A DNA stretch of 33,699 bases from the NCBI GenBank assembly GCA_017882325.1, contig JADGPQ010000008.1, positions 1 to 33,699 of the forward strand, read 5' to 3'. The notes beneath the pieces are model-generated. The model had not been told where the DNA came from. It worked only from the letters and a program-made list of their open reading frames with translations, and did not search any database. The position numbers and the translations under genes were made by a program. This document shows, one piece after another, positions 15,444 through 23,062 of this stretch (the first letter of the stretch is position 1; every line of letters starts with the position of its first letter). The DNA is from Thermoleophilia bacterium. GTDB lineage: Bacteria; Actinomycetota; Thermoleophilia; UBA2241.

Positions 15444-16148
15444 ATGAACTTCATACTCCAAGGCTTCTACGAGGCCATGCGCCTCCTGTTCACCGGAGAC
15501 TCCGCCACGTATGAGATCGCCCTTCGCTCCCTGGAGGTCTCGGCGGTCGCACTGGCCGTGTCGCTCGTGCTCGGGGTGCCGGCGGGCACGGCCATCGCTC
15601 TCGCGCATTTCCCCGGCCGGCGCTTGGTGGTCGCAGTGATCAATACGGGCATGGGGGTACCGCCGGTCGTGGTTGGTCTCATCGTGGCCCTGTTCCTTTG
15701 GCGGACGGGACCGTTGGGATCCCTGGGCCTGATGTACACGCTTCAGGCGATGATCATCGCCCAGGTACTCATCGCGCTGCCCATCGTCGCCGGTCTGTCG
15801 CTGGCGGCGCTGCAGCAGCTCGACCAGGGGTTCCGGCTGCAGATCATGGCGCTCGGGGCCGGCCGCTGGCGCACCTTCCTGCTGCTCATCCGTGAGATCA
15901 GGGTGCCGCTGATGGCTGCTGTGATGGCCGCCTTCGGCGGTGTGATCTCAGAGGTCGGCGCCGTGCTCATGGTGGGCGGCAACATCGTCGGACAGACGCA
16001 GGTGTTGACCACCGGTATCGTGACCGACGTGAGCATGGGTCTCTTCGCCTCGGCGGTAGCGCTGGCCGTGGTCCTGATGATCCTGTCGTTCACCACCAAC
16101 TACGCCATGACGATCATCCAGCAGCACGGCAGCAAGTCGCGGACATGA
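15444..16148 (+). CDS. tupB: Tungstate-type ABC transporter permease
   Basis: 234-residue membrane permease with five to six helices. Key features are YEIALRSLEVSAVALAVSLV at the N-terminus, TGMGVPPVVVGLIVALFLWR, and the cytoplasmic EAA-type loop LQIMALGAGRWRTFLLLIREIR that docks on the ATPase. FGGVISEVGAVLMVGGNIVG, typical of the TupB/WtpB/ModB branch, is also present. ATG at 15444 has AGGAGG 7 nt upstream; the longer upstream open frame covers the hairpin and is not coding. Its TGA overlaps the tupC ATG (ATGA), so permease and ATPase are translationally coupled. Confidence 0.93.
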   Translation: MNFILQGFYEAMRLLFTGDSATYEIALRSLEVSAVALAVSLVLGVPAGTAIALAHFPGRRLVVAVINTGMGVPPVVVGLIVALFLWRTGPLGSLGLMYTLQAMIIAQVLIALPIVAGLSLAALQQLDQGFRLQIMALGAGRWRTFLLLIREIRVPLMAAVMAAFGGVISEVGAVLMVGGNIVGQTQVLTTGIVTDVSMGLFASAVALAVVLMILSFTTNYAMTIIQQHGSKSRT

Positions 16149-17257
16149 GTGGATCGCCGATCCTCGAGGCCCGCGACCTTACCGTCGTTCGCGGCGGACA
16201 CACGCTCGTCAAGGTCGAGCGGTTCGGCCTGGAGCAAGGTGAGGTGCGCGTGCTCTTCGGCCCCAACGGGGCCGGCAAGACGACGCTGATGCGCGCTCTC
16301 AACGGGCTGGAGAGGGCCGACGGCGAGATCCTCTTCGAGGGCCGTCCCGTGCGAAGCGGCGGCGATCGGCTGCGCCTGCGCCGCCGCACCTCGGCCGTGT
16401 TCCAGCAGGCCTTCCTGCTGGCTACCACGGTGCGCGGTAACGTCGAGAGTGGCCTGCGGCTGCGCGGCGTGCGGGGCGACGATCTGCGACGCCGCACGGA
16501 CGCCGCCCTCGAGATGCTCGCCATCGGGCATCTCGCGGAGCGGCGGCGCGCCGGCCTCTCCGGCGGCGAGGCGCAGCGCGTCAGCATCGCGCGGGCCCTC
16601 GCCGTCGATCCGGCTGTCGTGTTCCTGGACGAGCCCATGGCGTCACTCGACCCGCCGACCCGCCGTGCGCTGCTCTCCGACCTCGAGGTCATTTTTCACC
16701 GTCTTTCCACGGCCGTGCTGTGGGTCACTCATGACACGGAGGAGGCGCTGGCAGTCGCCGACCGCATCACGTTCCTCGCACGAGGAGAAGTTGTCCAGGA
16801 AGGCGCCGCCACCGACGTGTTCAACAACCCGGCCACGCAGGTCGTGGCCGACTATCTCGGACTCGACGTATGGCTGGAGGGTCACGTCGAGGACGCCGCC
16901 AATGGGTCGGCGCGGTTCGTCCTCGACGACGGCACCAGCCTGATCTGCGCGGAGACCGCCCCCGGACCGGCGGTCGCCTGCATCCATCCCGACGACGTGA
17001 TGCTGTTCCTCACCAGGCCGGACTCGAGGGGGACGAGCCTGCGCAACGTCCTCGAGGTGACGGTGAGGCAGGTGCGCGCAGCGGGGCGTTCCCGGCTGGT
17101 GGCGCTAGACTGGCAGGAGCAGCGCATCGATGCGCTGCTCACCAGGGCGGCTTGTGAGGAGCTCGCTGTCGCCCCCGGTCAGCGAGTGTTCGCGGCGATC
17201 AAGGCTACGGCCATCCGGGTGCTACCGCGTAGTGGAGGAAACGACGATGAAGCCTGA
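16145..17257 (+). CDS. tupC: Tungstate-type ABC transporter ATP-binding protein with C-terminal TOBE domain
   Basis: 370-residue ATPase of the importer. Walker A FGPNGAGKTTLMRAL near residue 38, Q-loop FQQAFLLATTVRGNV near 82, signature LSGGEAQRVSIARALA near 138, Walker B VVFLDEPMASLD near 160 and the switch His in VTHDTEEAL. After about residue 235 comes a regulatory tail with a VACIHPDDVMLF strand and VTVRQVRAAGRSRLVALDW, a TOBE-like fold as in ModC/CysA-type subunits that may sense the oxyanion. The ATG overlaps the tupB stop by four bases. The last 11 nt overlap the following lipoprotein gene, extending the operon. Confidence 0.93.
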   Translation: MSGSPILEARDLTVVRGGHTLVKVERFGLEQGEVRVLFGPNGAGKTTLMRALNGLERADGEILFEGRPVRSGGDRLRLRRRTSAVFQQAFLLATTVRGNVESGLRLRGVRGDDLRRRTDAALEMLAIGHLAERRRAGLSGGEAQRVSIARALAVDPAVVFLDEPMASLDPPTRRALLSDLEVIFHRLSTAVLWVTHDTEEALAVADRITFLARGEVVQEGAATDVFNNPATQVVADYLGLDVWLEGHVEDAANGSARFVLDDGTSLICAETAPGPAVACIHPDDVMLFLTRPDSRGTSLRNVLEVTVRQVRAAGRSRLVALDWQEQRIDALLTRAACEELAVAPGQRVFAAIKATAIRVLPRSGGNDDEA

Positions 17258-17720
17258 CACGAGCGACGGCGTGGCGCCGCGGAGGCGCCGCAGGCCGCTG
17301 CGGGCGCTGGCCGCCGCGAGCCTTCTGGCGTTGCTCGCGGCGGGCTCGCTCGCGGCGTGCTCCGGCAGCCCGGGATCGGGGCCCAAGAACACCGTGGAGC
17401 CGGGGCCCCTGCAGGCCAACGGCCCCATCAGCTGGAGCGAGGCCGGCTCCCGGGTCGGCGAAGTGCTCTCCGTCGAGGGCCCGGTGACGAGCGCGAGCCG
17501 GGACGACAACGGCGGCATGATCCTCAACGTCGGCGGCGACGCGAGTGACCCCAGCCGCTTCGTCGTCGTCATCCCCAAGGCCGCACTGAGAAGATTCCCG
17601 GCCGACCCCGCAAGCCGGTACGTGGGCCAACTCATCGTGGCCACCGGCAGGATCGTCGACCAAGGGGGGACGGCGGCGATGGTGGTCCGCTCACCCCGGC
17701 GCCTCACGACGGGAGAGTAG
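17247..17720 (+). CDS. OB-fold lipoprotein encoded in the tup operon
   Basis: 157-residue predicted lipoprotein. An Arg-rich n-region (RRRRRPLRALAAA), a hydrophobic segment and lipobox SLAAC with Cys near residue 38 predict a membrane-attached extracytoplasmic protein. The mature part (about 62-153) looks like one OB-fold: VGEVLSVEGPVTSAS, GGMILNVGG, RFVVVIPKAALRRF, YVGQLIVATGRIV and TAAMVVRSPRRL. This pattern resembles the nucleic-acid-binding-like OB folds found in secreted thermonuclease-type proteins, but no catalytic residues are seen. ATG at 17247 with GGAGG 8 nt upstream, overlapping tupC by 11 nt, so it is co-translated with the importer. A role in tungstate capture or handling is inference from context only. 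Confidence 0.75.
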   Translation: MKPDTSDGVAPRRRRRPLRALAAASLLALLAAGSLAACSGSPGSGPKNTVEPGPLQANGPISWSEAGSRVGEVLSVEGPVTSASRDDNGGMILNVGGDASDPSRFVVVIPKAALRRFPADPASRYVGQLIVATGRIVDQGGTAAMVVRSPRRLTTGE

Positions 17721-17770
17721 GCGCGCTCCAGAGCTGACGCCGCCCAGGTACCGCAGCGAGTCGACGTCGC

Positions 17771-18928
17771 TCAGCGACCGAGCGGCCAGAAGGGTCCGAA
17801 CAGCCTCGCCCGCTCGAACTCGTAGCCCGATATCCTGCGCAGCTGAGCGGCCGCGATCAGCCACGGGACAAAGAACATCGCGGCCAGGGCGGCCACCACG
17901 AGGGCGATGCGCCCGATCGGCAGCCGACCGGACCCGCGCGCCGCGGCGGGCATGCTCGCGGATCCGGCGACCGCGGCGTTTCCCGCCGGCTCCAGGGTGA
18001 CACCACTGACGGTCTGCCCGACGTCGACAGGCAGACCGCTGACACTCTGAGGCGCCCCGCTCGGCGCAGAGGCCGGCGGCGAGGGGACCGCCGCGGGCTG
18101 CGCGGCTGTCCGCGTCAAGGCGCTCGCCGCGGACAACGCCGACGAGCCAGCGCCGGAACCGGCGCCGGAGCCTCCGCCCGAGCCGGTGCCGGAACCGGCG
18201 CCAGAGCCTCCGCCCGAGCCGGTGCCGGAACCGGTGCCCGAGCCGCCACCGGAGGCGCTCCCCGATCCGCCGGAGCCCCCGCCTGCAGCGCCTCCAGGCG
18301 CGTCGGGATACCTGTACGTCCCACTCCCCGGCTTGTGCTCGGCCTGCGGCTTGTGGCTCGTGCCCCCGCCGCCGCCCGTCGGGTCTGTCGGCTTGCCGGT
18401 CCAGCGCGCGTACTCGATGACGATGTCGTCGACAGCCGGACTCACCGTGGCGTCGCCGCTCATCATGCTGACCGTGTAGGCAATGGTCCTGCCATGCGTT
18501 CCACGAGGCATGTCGAAGCCGCCGCCGCCCACCGCCGGCAGCCACGCCGCCCCGTCCACGCTGTAGCTGATGAACAGGTTCGTACCGTGCGGCTTGATGG
18601 CGTCCCATGACAGACTGAGGAACTCTTTCTCGAGCGTCGGCCTCCTGAAGTCCAGCGCCTGTGACGAGGCGGCGGCGGTCACCGGCAGGTCGCCTTCGAG
18701 CGGCGTCACCAGGCGAAGCTGCTGGTCGAGTCCGTCACCGACGGTCAGGGCGGGATCGAGAGGCTGTTCGAGTGAGAACGGCGCATCAAGAGTGCCTTCG
18801 AAGAACGTGAGAACAGGGTTCGCGGCCGCGGCCGGCGCAGGAGCAGCCACGGCGAGTAGCAGGCAGCAGGCCGCGACGGCAAGCGTGGCGAGACTGAGCA
18901 TGATCGGACTGCGAGCCAGCGACCGCAT
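17771..18928 (-). CDS. Secreted, C-terminally anchored beta-sandwich-like protein of unknown function
   Basis: 385 residues. A signal peptide covers about 1-36. Residues 37-185 form a compact domain with LDPALTVGDGLDQQLRL, LDFRRPTLEKEFLSLSWDAI, LFISYSVDGAAWLPAVGGG and VDDIVIEYARW; the SYSVDGxxW pattern suggests a carbohydrate-binding or discoidin-like beta-sandwich. A Gly/Ser linker (about 200-265) with 36-bp DNA repeats follows, then a Pro/Ala/Val-rich spacer. A transmembrane helix IALVVAALAAMFFVPWLIAA (about 341-360) is followed by a short basic cytoplasmic tail. I do not recognise the family. It is preceded by leader RNA copy B, tying it to the tungstate importer's regulation. The ATG at 18928 lies 17 nt after that RNA; AAGGAG sits in the RNA's closing stem, so ligand-dependent translation is possible. 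Confidence 0.75.
   Translation of the reverse strand: MRSLARSPIMLSLATLAVAACCLLLAVAAPAPAAAANPVLTFFEGTLDAPFSLEQPLDPALTVGDGLDQQLRLVTPLEGDLPVTAAASSQALDFRRPTLEKEFLSLSWDAIKPHGTNLFISYSVDGAAWLPAVGGGGFDMPRGTHGRTIAYTVSMMSGDATVSPAVDDIVIEYARWTGKPTDPTGGGGGTSHKPQAEHKPGSGTYRYPDAPGGAAGGGSGGSGSASGGGSGTGSGTGSGGGSGAGSGTGSGGGSGAGSGAGSSALSAASALTRTAAQPAAVPSPPASAPSGAPQSVSGLPVDVGQTVSGVTLEPAGNAAVAGSASMPAAARGSGRLPIGRIALVVAALAAMFFVPWLIAAAQLRRISGYEFERARLFGPFWPLGR
18152..18259. repeat. 36-bp tandem repeat coding a Gly-Ser linker
   Basis: About three copies of a 36-bp unit starting at 18152, 18188 and 18224, each beginning GCCGGAACCGG on the plus strand; the third copy is degenerate. It encodes GSGTGSG-type repeats in the secreted protein, so length variation between strains is likely and would change the linker only. 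Confidence 0.8.
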
Positions 18929-18945
18929 CGGTCGGCGCGAGGCGC

Positions 18946-19042
18946 TCTCCTTTCCGCACTGGGAGGCGCGGCGGTTTCCCGCCGAGCCCTGCCGGCCCGG
19001 GTTCCATAGACGGCACGCCCACAGGATTCCCGGACTCGGAGA
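18946..19042 (-). ncRNA. Structured leader RNA, probable Moco/Tuco-type riboswitch (copy B)
   Basis: Minus-strand element about 97 nt long, matching copy A (14096-14197). P1 pairs TCTCC (19042-19038) with GGAGA (18950-18946), against CTCTT/AAGAG in copy A, so the stem is kept while the bases change. P2 pairs CCGGG with CCCGG around the conserved TCC...CTATGGA. The hairpin GGCGG-GAAA-CCGCC is perfect and the CTCCCAG and GGAAAG strings are identical. The P1 3' strand is embedded in AAAGGAGAG, a ribosome-binding-like sequence 17 nt before the ATG at 18928, so P1 formation may hide it. Ligand identity is inferred as for copy A. Confidence 0.65.
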
Positions 19043-19051
19043 TACGCCGGG

Positions 19052-19080
19052 ATTCTACCGCCCCGCCGCGGCGTTCTCCA
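19052..19080 (-). promoter_or_regulatory. Promoter of the riboswitch-controlled secreted protein
   Basis: Minus strand: -35 TGGAGA (19080-19075), 17-nt spacer, -10 TAGAAT (19057-19052). P1 of the leader RNA begins 9 nt after the -10, the same distance as in copy A, so the RNA would start right at the transcript's 5' end. The 420-bp gap 18929-19348 holds the leader RNA, this promoter and the hairpin at 19148; I see nothing else in it. Confidence 0.6.
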
Positions 19081-19147
19081 GCCCGCGCCCGGCCCGCGTC
19101 GCCTGACCCAGAGGCCGCACGGCTCGAAGAGGCTGCCGTACGCAAGA

Positions 19148-19177
19148 GGGGCGGCGAGCCAATGGGCCCGCCGCCCC
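19148..19177 (-). terminator. Probable terminator downstream of the aldehyde dehydrogenase gene
   Basis: Perfect 9-bp stem GGGGCGGCG / CGCCGCCCC with a 12-nt loop that can itself pair GCC/GGC. On the minus strand it is followed by TCTTGCGT, a weak T-rich stretch. It lies 170 nt after the 19349 stop and before the promoter at 19080. The stem shares GGGGCGGCGAGC with the tupA-tupB hairpin. Confidence 0.5.
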
Positions 19178-19348
19178 AGACTGTGGTGCGGCGCGCAGTC
19201 GCACCGCATGCGGGGCGTCTAGCGCGCCGCACCTCGTAAGTCACTCAATGTCGCGTACCTCCTTCCGTCGTCGCTCCCGACCGTCGCACACCGGGCTGGC
19301 TTAGTCACCGGTGCTCCCGGCCGCCTGCCCGTCCGAGCCCCGCGGCCA

Positions 19349-20860
19349 TCACGGGCCGAGCGGCTCGCGCAGGCAGGCGTCGGTGGGCGGTCCTCCGGTC
19401 TGCCAATCCATCTCACGGATCGCGACCATCTTCAACTCTGTCATTTCCCTAATCGCATACTTCAATCCTTCCCGGCCGATGCCGGAACCCTTGATTCCGC
19501 CGTATGGCATGTGATCCACGCGGAACGTGGGCACCTCGTTGATCATCACGCCACCGACCTCGAGGCGCTTGGCGGCGTACAACGCCTTGTTGAGATCGTT
19601 GGTGAACACGCCCGCCTGCAGCCCCATCGTGCTGTCGTTGCTGATGTCGATGGCCTCGCAGAGGTCGCGCGCCTTGAGGATGCTGAGAACGGGGCCGAAC
19701 ACCTCGTTAGCGGACACCTTCATCTCGCGGGTGACGCCTGTAAGGACGGTGGGAAGAAGGCGGCCATCGTCGCGGACGCCGCCTGTCGCCAGCGTGGCGC
19801 CCTGTTCGACCGCCTCCTCGATCCAAGCCTTCACGCGCGCGACCTCACCGTCGTTGATGAGCGTCGCCACGTCGGTCGCCTCGTCGAGTGGGTCGCCGAC
19901 CTTGAGCGCCGCGACCTGCGGCACGAGCATGGCGAGGAACTCGTCGTAGACGGCCGCGTGCACCACGACGCGCTGCACCGAGATGCAGATCTGGCCGGAG
20001 TTGGCGAACCCGCCGGCCACGATGCGCTGCACAGCAAGGTCGAGGTCGGCGTCGTCCTCCACGATGGTCGCCGAGTTGTTGCCCAGCTCGAGGGTCACCA
20101 TCTTCATGCCGGCGTCTCTCGCGATCTGGCGCCCCACCGGCGGGCTGCCGGTGAAGCTCACCATGTTGGTGCGCTCGTCCATCACCAGCTTGTTGCCGAT
20201 CGTGGCCCCGGAGCCCACCACGACCTGCAGGACACCGTCGGGCAGGCCGGCCGCGGCCAGAAACTCCGCCAGCCGCAGCGCGGTGAGCGGGGTGTTGGAG
20301 GCGGGCTTGAGCACCACGGCGTTGCCTCCCGCCAGCGCCGGCGCCACCTTGTGCGCGACGAGGTTGAGCGGGAAGTTGAACGGCGAGATCGCCGCGATGA
20401 CGCCGCGGGGCTCGCGGATGGTCCAGCCAAAGCGGTTCTCGCCGCTGGGGTCGGCGTCCATCTCGATGAGCTCTCCAGCGGTGCGCTTGGCCTCTTCGCT
20501 CGCCCAGCGGAAGGTGGAGGCGCCGCGCTTGGCCTCGGCGCGCGCGTCCTTGAGCGGCTTGCCGCCCTCTGCCGCGATGAGGCGCGCGACCTGCTCTACG
20601 TTGTCCTCGATCAGGTGCGAGGCGCGCTCCAGGATCGCCGCGCGCTTCCAGGCCGGGAACCAGCGATACGCCTCAGCGGCGGCGCGTGCGCGGTCGAGGA
20701 CCTCGTCGATGTCCTCGAGCGTGGCTGTGGGGATCCGCGCGAGCTCGGCACCGTCCCACGGCGCGCGGAGCACCATCGGCTCGCCAGTGCCATACGGCCC
20801 GCGGATCTTCAGCCCCGGCTGAATGAGGTCGCTGACCAGGACCTCAAGGTTCGGCTTCAT
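19349..20860 (-). CDS. NAD(P)-dependent aldehyde dehydrogenase (lactaldehyde/GAPN-like branch)
   Basis: 503-residue aldehyde dehydrogenase oxidising an aldehyde to the acid. Catalytic Cys292 lies in NSGQICISVQR and the general base Glu258 in LELGNNSATIV. Further features are the cofactor-site VIAAISPFNFPLNL, the VVLKPASNTPLTAL lysine motif, FTGSPPVGRQIA, and EVFGPVLSI near the C-terminus. GNNS and GQICIS point to the branch with lactaldehyde, non-phosphorylating GAPDH and related enzymes; substrate cannot be read from sequence. ATG at 20860 with GGAGG 8 nt upstream. It is separated from the next aldehyde dehydrogenase by a strong hairpin, so it probably has its own promoter, perhaps around TATGGA some 70 nt upstream, which is weak. 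Confidence 0.9.
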   Translation of the reverse strand: MKPNLEVLVSDLIQPGLKIRGPYGTGEPMVLRAPWDGAELARIPTATLEDIDEVLDRARAAAEAYRWFPAWKRAAILERASHLIEDNVEQVARLIAAEGGKPLKDARAEAKRGASTFRWASEEAKRTAGELIEMDADPSGENRFGWTIREPRGVIAAISPFNFPLNLVAHKVAPALAGGNAVVLKPASNTPLTALRLAEFLAAAGLPDGVLQVVVGSGATIGNKLVMDERTNMVSFTGSPPVGRQIARDAGMKMVTLELGNNSATIVEDDADLDLAVQRIVAGGFANSGQICISVQRVVVHAAVYDEFLAMLVPQVAALKVGDPLDEATDVATLINDGEVARVKAWIEEAVEQGATLATGGVRDDGRLLPTVLTGVTREMKVSANEVFGPVLSILKARDLCEAIDISNDSTMGLQAGVFTNDLNKALYAAKRLEVGGVMINEVPTFRVDHMPYGGIKGSGIGREGLKYAIREMTELKMVAIREMDWQTGGPPTDACLREPLGP

Positions 20861-20977
20861 GCTGTGTTCCTCCCGGCTCCCATGGATGCGCTGCGAGGCG
20901 CGGTCACGCTTGTGAGGACTCCATACCCGCCGCGGGGGACGGCGGAACGACACGGGAGCTGATCGTAAGGGGGGAGG

Positions 20978-21008
20978 GGGCGCGGCGGCCGGAAGGGCCG
21001 CCGCGCCC
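20978..21008 (-). terminator. Terminator of the second aldehyde dehydrogenase gene
   Basis: Perfect 13-bp stem GGGCGCGGCGGCC / GGCCGCCGCGCCC with a 5-nt loop, starting 10 nt after the stop at 21018. On the minus strand it is followed by a C/T-rich run ending in CCTTACG. It is the best-placed terminator in this block. Confidence 0.65.
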
Positions 21009-21017
21009 GTCATGCGC

Positions 21018-22631
21018 TCAGAGGCCCGGCTGGCAGTTCTCGCAGAACTGCACCCAGGACTCGTCGGTCTTGCTCTCGTCTCCGCGGAAGGGGCGCCGGT
21101 CGCTCAGCGGCACCACCCTGCGATTGCCGGCGACGTTCTTGTCCTTGCCCCGTTGGTACACGCCCATCGGCGCGTCCGTGAGGTCGATGTTGATCTGCTT
21201 GACCTCGGTGTACTCGTCGAGGCCGTAAGTGCCGAGCTCACGCCCCACGCCGCTCTGCTTGTAGCCGCCCCAGGGAGCTTCGCTGTAGGTCGGGTGGTAC
21301 GTGTTGACCCACGTGATGCCGGCGCGCAGCGCCTTGACCACGCGCATGGCCTTGGTGACATCCTTCGTCCAGACGGCGCCCGCGAGGCCGTAGATGGTGT
21401 CGTTGGCGATCTCGACGGCCTGCTGCTCGCCGTCGAACGGGATGACGACCAGCACGGGCCCGAAGATCTCTTCCTGGGCGATGCGCATCTTGTTGTCGAC
21501 GTCCACGAAGATCGTGGGCTCGTAGTAGTAGCCGCGACCCTCGAGGCGATGGCCGCCGGTGGCGAGCGTGGCGCCTTCGTCGCGGCCGATCTGCACGTAC
21601 TTCTCGACGGTCGCCAGCTGCTGCTTGTTCACCAGGGGACCCATCTCGCTGTCCTCGTCGAGCGCCGGACCCACTTTGATCGCCATGGCCCGGCTCACGA
21701 GCTCGCCGACGAAGCGGTCGTAGATGGCGCGATCCACGATGAGGCGCGAGCCCGCCGAACAGACCTCGCCGGTGCCGGCGAAGATGCCGACCAGGGCGCC
21801 GTCGATGGCGGCCTCGAAGTCGGCGTCGGCGAAGACGATGTTGGGGCTCTTGCCGCCCAGCTCGAGGCCGACCTTCTTCACGTTCTCCGCGCCCTGACGC
21901 ATGATGTGCTTGCCGACCTCGACCGAGCCAGTAAACGCCACCATGTCGACGAGCGGCGAGGCGGCGAGGTAGTCACCGATCTCGCCGCCGGGCCCGGTGA
22001 TCACCTGGAAGACGCCCTCCGGGAGGCCGACCTCCTCGAAGATCTTCGCCAGTTCGAGATTGGTCAGCGGGCTGACAGAGGCCGGCTTGAGGATCATCAC
22101 GTTGCCGGCCGCGAGCGACGGCGCGGCCTTCCAGGCGGCCATGAGCATCGGGTAGTTCCACGGCGTGATGCCTACGGTGACGCCGATCGGCTCGCGCACG
22201 ACCATGCTCATCGTGTCGCCGGGCACTTCGAGCGTCTCGCCATGCGCCTCCACGACCAGGCCGGCATAGTAGTCGAACGTGTGGGCCGCGTCGCTCATGT
22301 CTACGATGGCCTCGGAGAAGAGCTTGCCCATCTGCAGGCTCTCGAGGCGCGCCAACTCGTCGGCGCGCTCGCGAATCCGCGTGGCCGCCCGCCGCAGAAG
22401 ATCGCCGCGCTCTACCGCCTTCATCCGCGGCCAGGGACCCTTGTCGAACGCCTCGCGCGCCGCCTTGACGGCCGTCTCCGCGTCGGCGACCGTGGCCTTG
22501 GGTACTCGGGCGATCACCTCTTCGGTGGAGGGGTCGAGGATCTCCGAAGTCGCGCCGTTCGACGCGTCGACCCAGCGACCGCCGATGTACATCTGGTAGG
22601 GGGTCACCTTCGTCTCTTGGACTGCTGCCAT
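21018..22631 (-). CDS. Betaine-aldehyde-dehydrogenase-like enzyme with a C-terminal CxxC extension
   Basis: 537-residue aldehyde dehydrogenase. Catalytic Cys291 is in GTGEVCSAGSRLIV and Glu257 in GLELGGKSPNIVF; VTVGITPWNYPMLMA, MILKPASVSPLTNLE, FTGSVEVGKHI, EEIFGPVLVV and the closing PWGGYKQSGVGREL are all in place. The EVCSAGSR site is closest to betaine/aminoaldehyde dehydrogenases. The usual family length is about 490; here about 45 extra residues after the normal end (from LTDAPMGVYQRGKDK on) finish in FCENCQPGL. This Cys-x-x-Cys tail is unusual and may bind metal or form a disulfide. ATG at 22631 with GAGG 8 nt upstream; a GTG three codons earlier is less likely. Confidence 0.9.
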   Translation of the reverse strand: MAAVQETKVTPYQMYIGGRWVDASNGATSEILDPSTEEVIARVPKATVADAETAVKAAREAFDKGPWPRMKAVERGDLLRRAATRIRERADELARLESLQMGKLFSEAIVDMSDAAHTFDYYAGLVVEAHGETLEVPGDTMSMVVREPIGVTVGITPWNYPMLMAAWKAAPSLAAGNVMILKPASVSPLTNLELAKIFEEVGLPEGVFQVITGPGGEIGDYLAASPLVDMVAFTGSVEVGKHIMRQGAENVKKVGLELGGKSPNIVFADADFEAAIDGALVGIFAGTGEVCSAGSRLIVDRAIYDRFVGELVSRAMAIKVGPALDEDSEMGPLVNKQQLATVEKYVQIGRDEGATLATGGHRLEGRGYYYEPTIFVDVDNKMRIAQEEIFGPVLVVIPFDGEQQAVEIANDTIYGLAGAVWTKDVTKAMRVVKALRAGITWVNTYHPTYSEAPWGGYKQSGVGRELGTYGLDEYTEVKQINIDLTDAPMGVYQRGKDKNVAGNRRVVPLSDRRPFRGDESKTDESWVQFCENCQPGL

Positions 22632-22869
22632 CGTGCTCACCTCTCGTAGGCCCCGGCGACGCACGCCGGAAATGGGAAGGCGCGATGAAAGACGGGCTTG
22701 GTCCCTCCACGCGCCCGCAACGACTCTTGACTCCTTCGTTCCCACCGAGACGTGTCGCATAACACTGCACCCATAGTGATTACGGGCGGAGGCTCGACCA
22801 AACGCGGAGCGAGGTCAGTGTCGCACGCGGAAGCGGCGGCCACCGCGCGGCCGCGCGCTCACGACATCG

Positions 22870-23055
22870 CTAGAAGCAGCCGAGCTGGCACTGCATCATC
22901 TTGATGCCCAGCTCGTTGCAGGTGCGGCCGACGTCGGCGAGCGGAACGTCGAGGTCGCGAGCAATCTTGAAGGCCTCGGCGCAGGCGAGGCGCTTCTCGT
23001 CACCGGCCTGCGCTTTGAGGGTCTCGATGAGACGGGGGATGTTGCCTGCTGCCAT
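22870..23055 (-). CDS. Small conserved-looking protein ending in CQLGCF
   Basis: 61 residues, mostly helical. It has a LACAEAFKIARDLDVPLADVG helix pair and a RTCNELGIK turn, and ends in MMQCQLGCF with two cysteines separated by three residues. The middle segment looks like a small helix-turn-helix-type fold. From memory, similar short proteins with a terminal CQLGCF occur in anaerobes near molybdenum or tungsten enzyme genes, but I could not check this. The start is the ATG at 23055; a TACACT box 7 nt upstream predicts a leaderless mRNA, and no Shine-Dalgarno is present. It is followed by 238 nt without a recognisable gene before the aldehyde dehydrogenase. Confidence 0.72.
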   Translation of the reverse strand: MAAGNIPRLIETLKAQAGDEKRLACAEAFKIARDLDVPLADVGRTCNELGIKMMQCQLGCF

Positions 23056-23062
23056 GCCGGCG

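Noticed and set aside
17751-17771. Small GTCGAC-centred inverted repeat between the lipoprotein and the secreted protein genes
   Set aside because: The stem is only about 5 bp and mostly within coding sequence; too weak to call a terminator.
18152-18259. Short regular repeats as a CRISPR array
   Set aside because: The 36-bp units are directly adjacent without spacers and are in frame in a Gly-Ser linker of a protein.
20861-20977. Promoter for the first aldehyde dehydrogenase (TATGGA near the centre of the gap)
   Set aside because: No matching -35 at a sensible distance; a promoter is needed because of the upstream terminator but cannot be placed.
22637-22843. 68-codon minus-strand frame between the CQLGCF gene and the aldehyde dehydrogenase
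   Set aside because: No ribosome site, no recognisable motif, and its end runs into the start region of the aldehyde dehydrogenase; it looks like chance.
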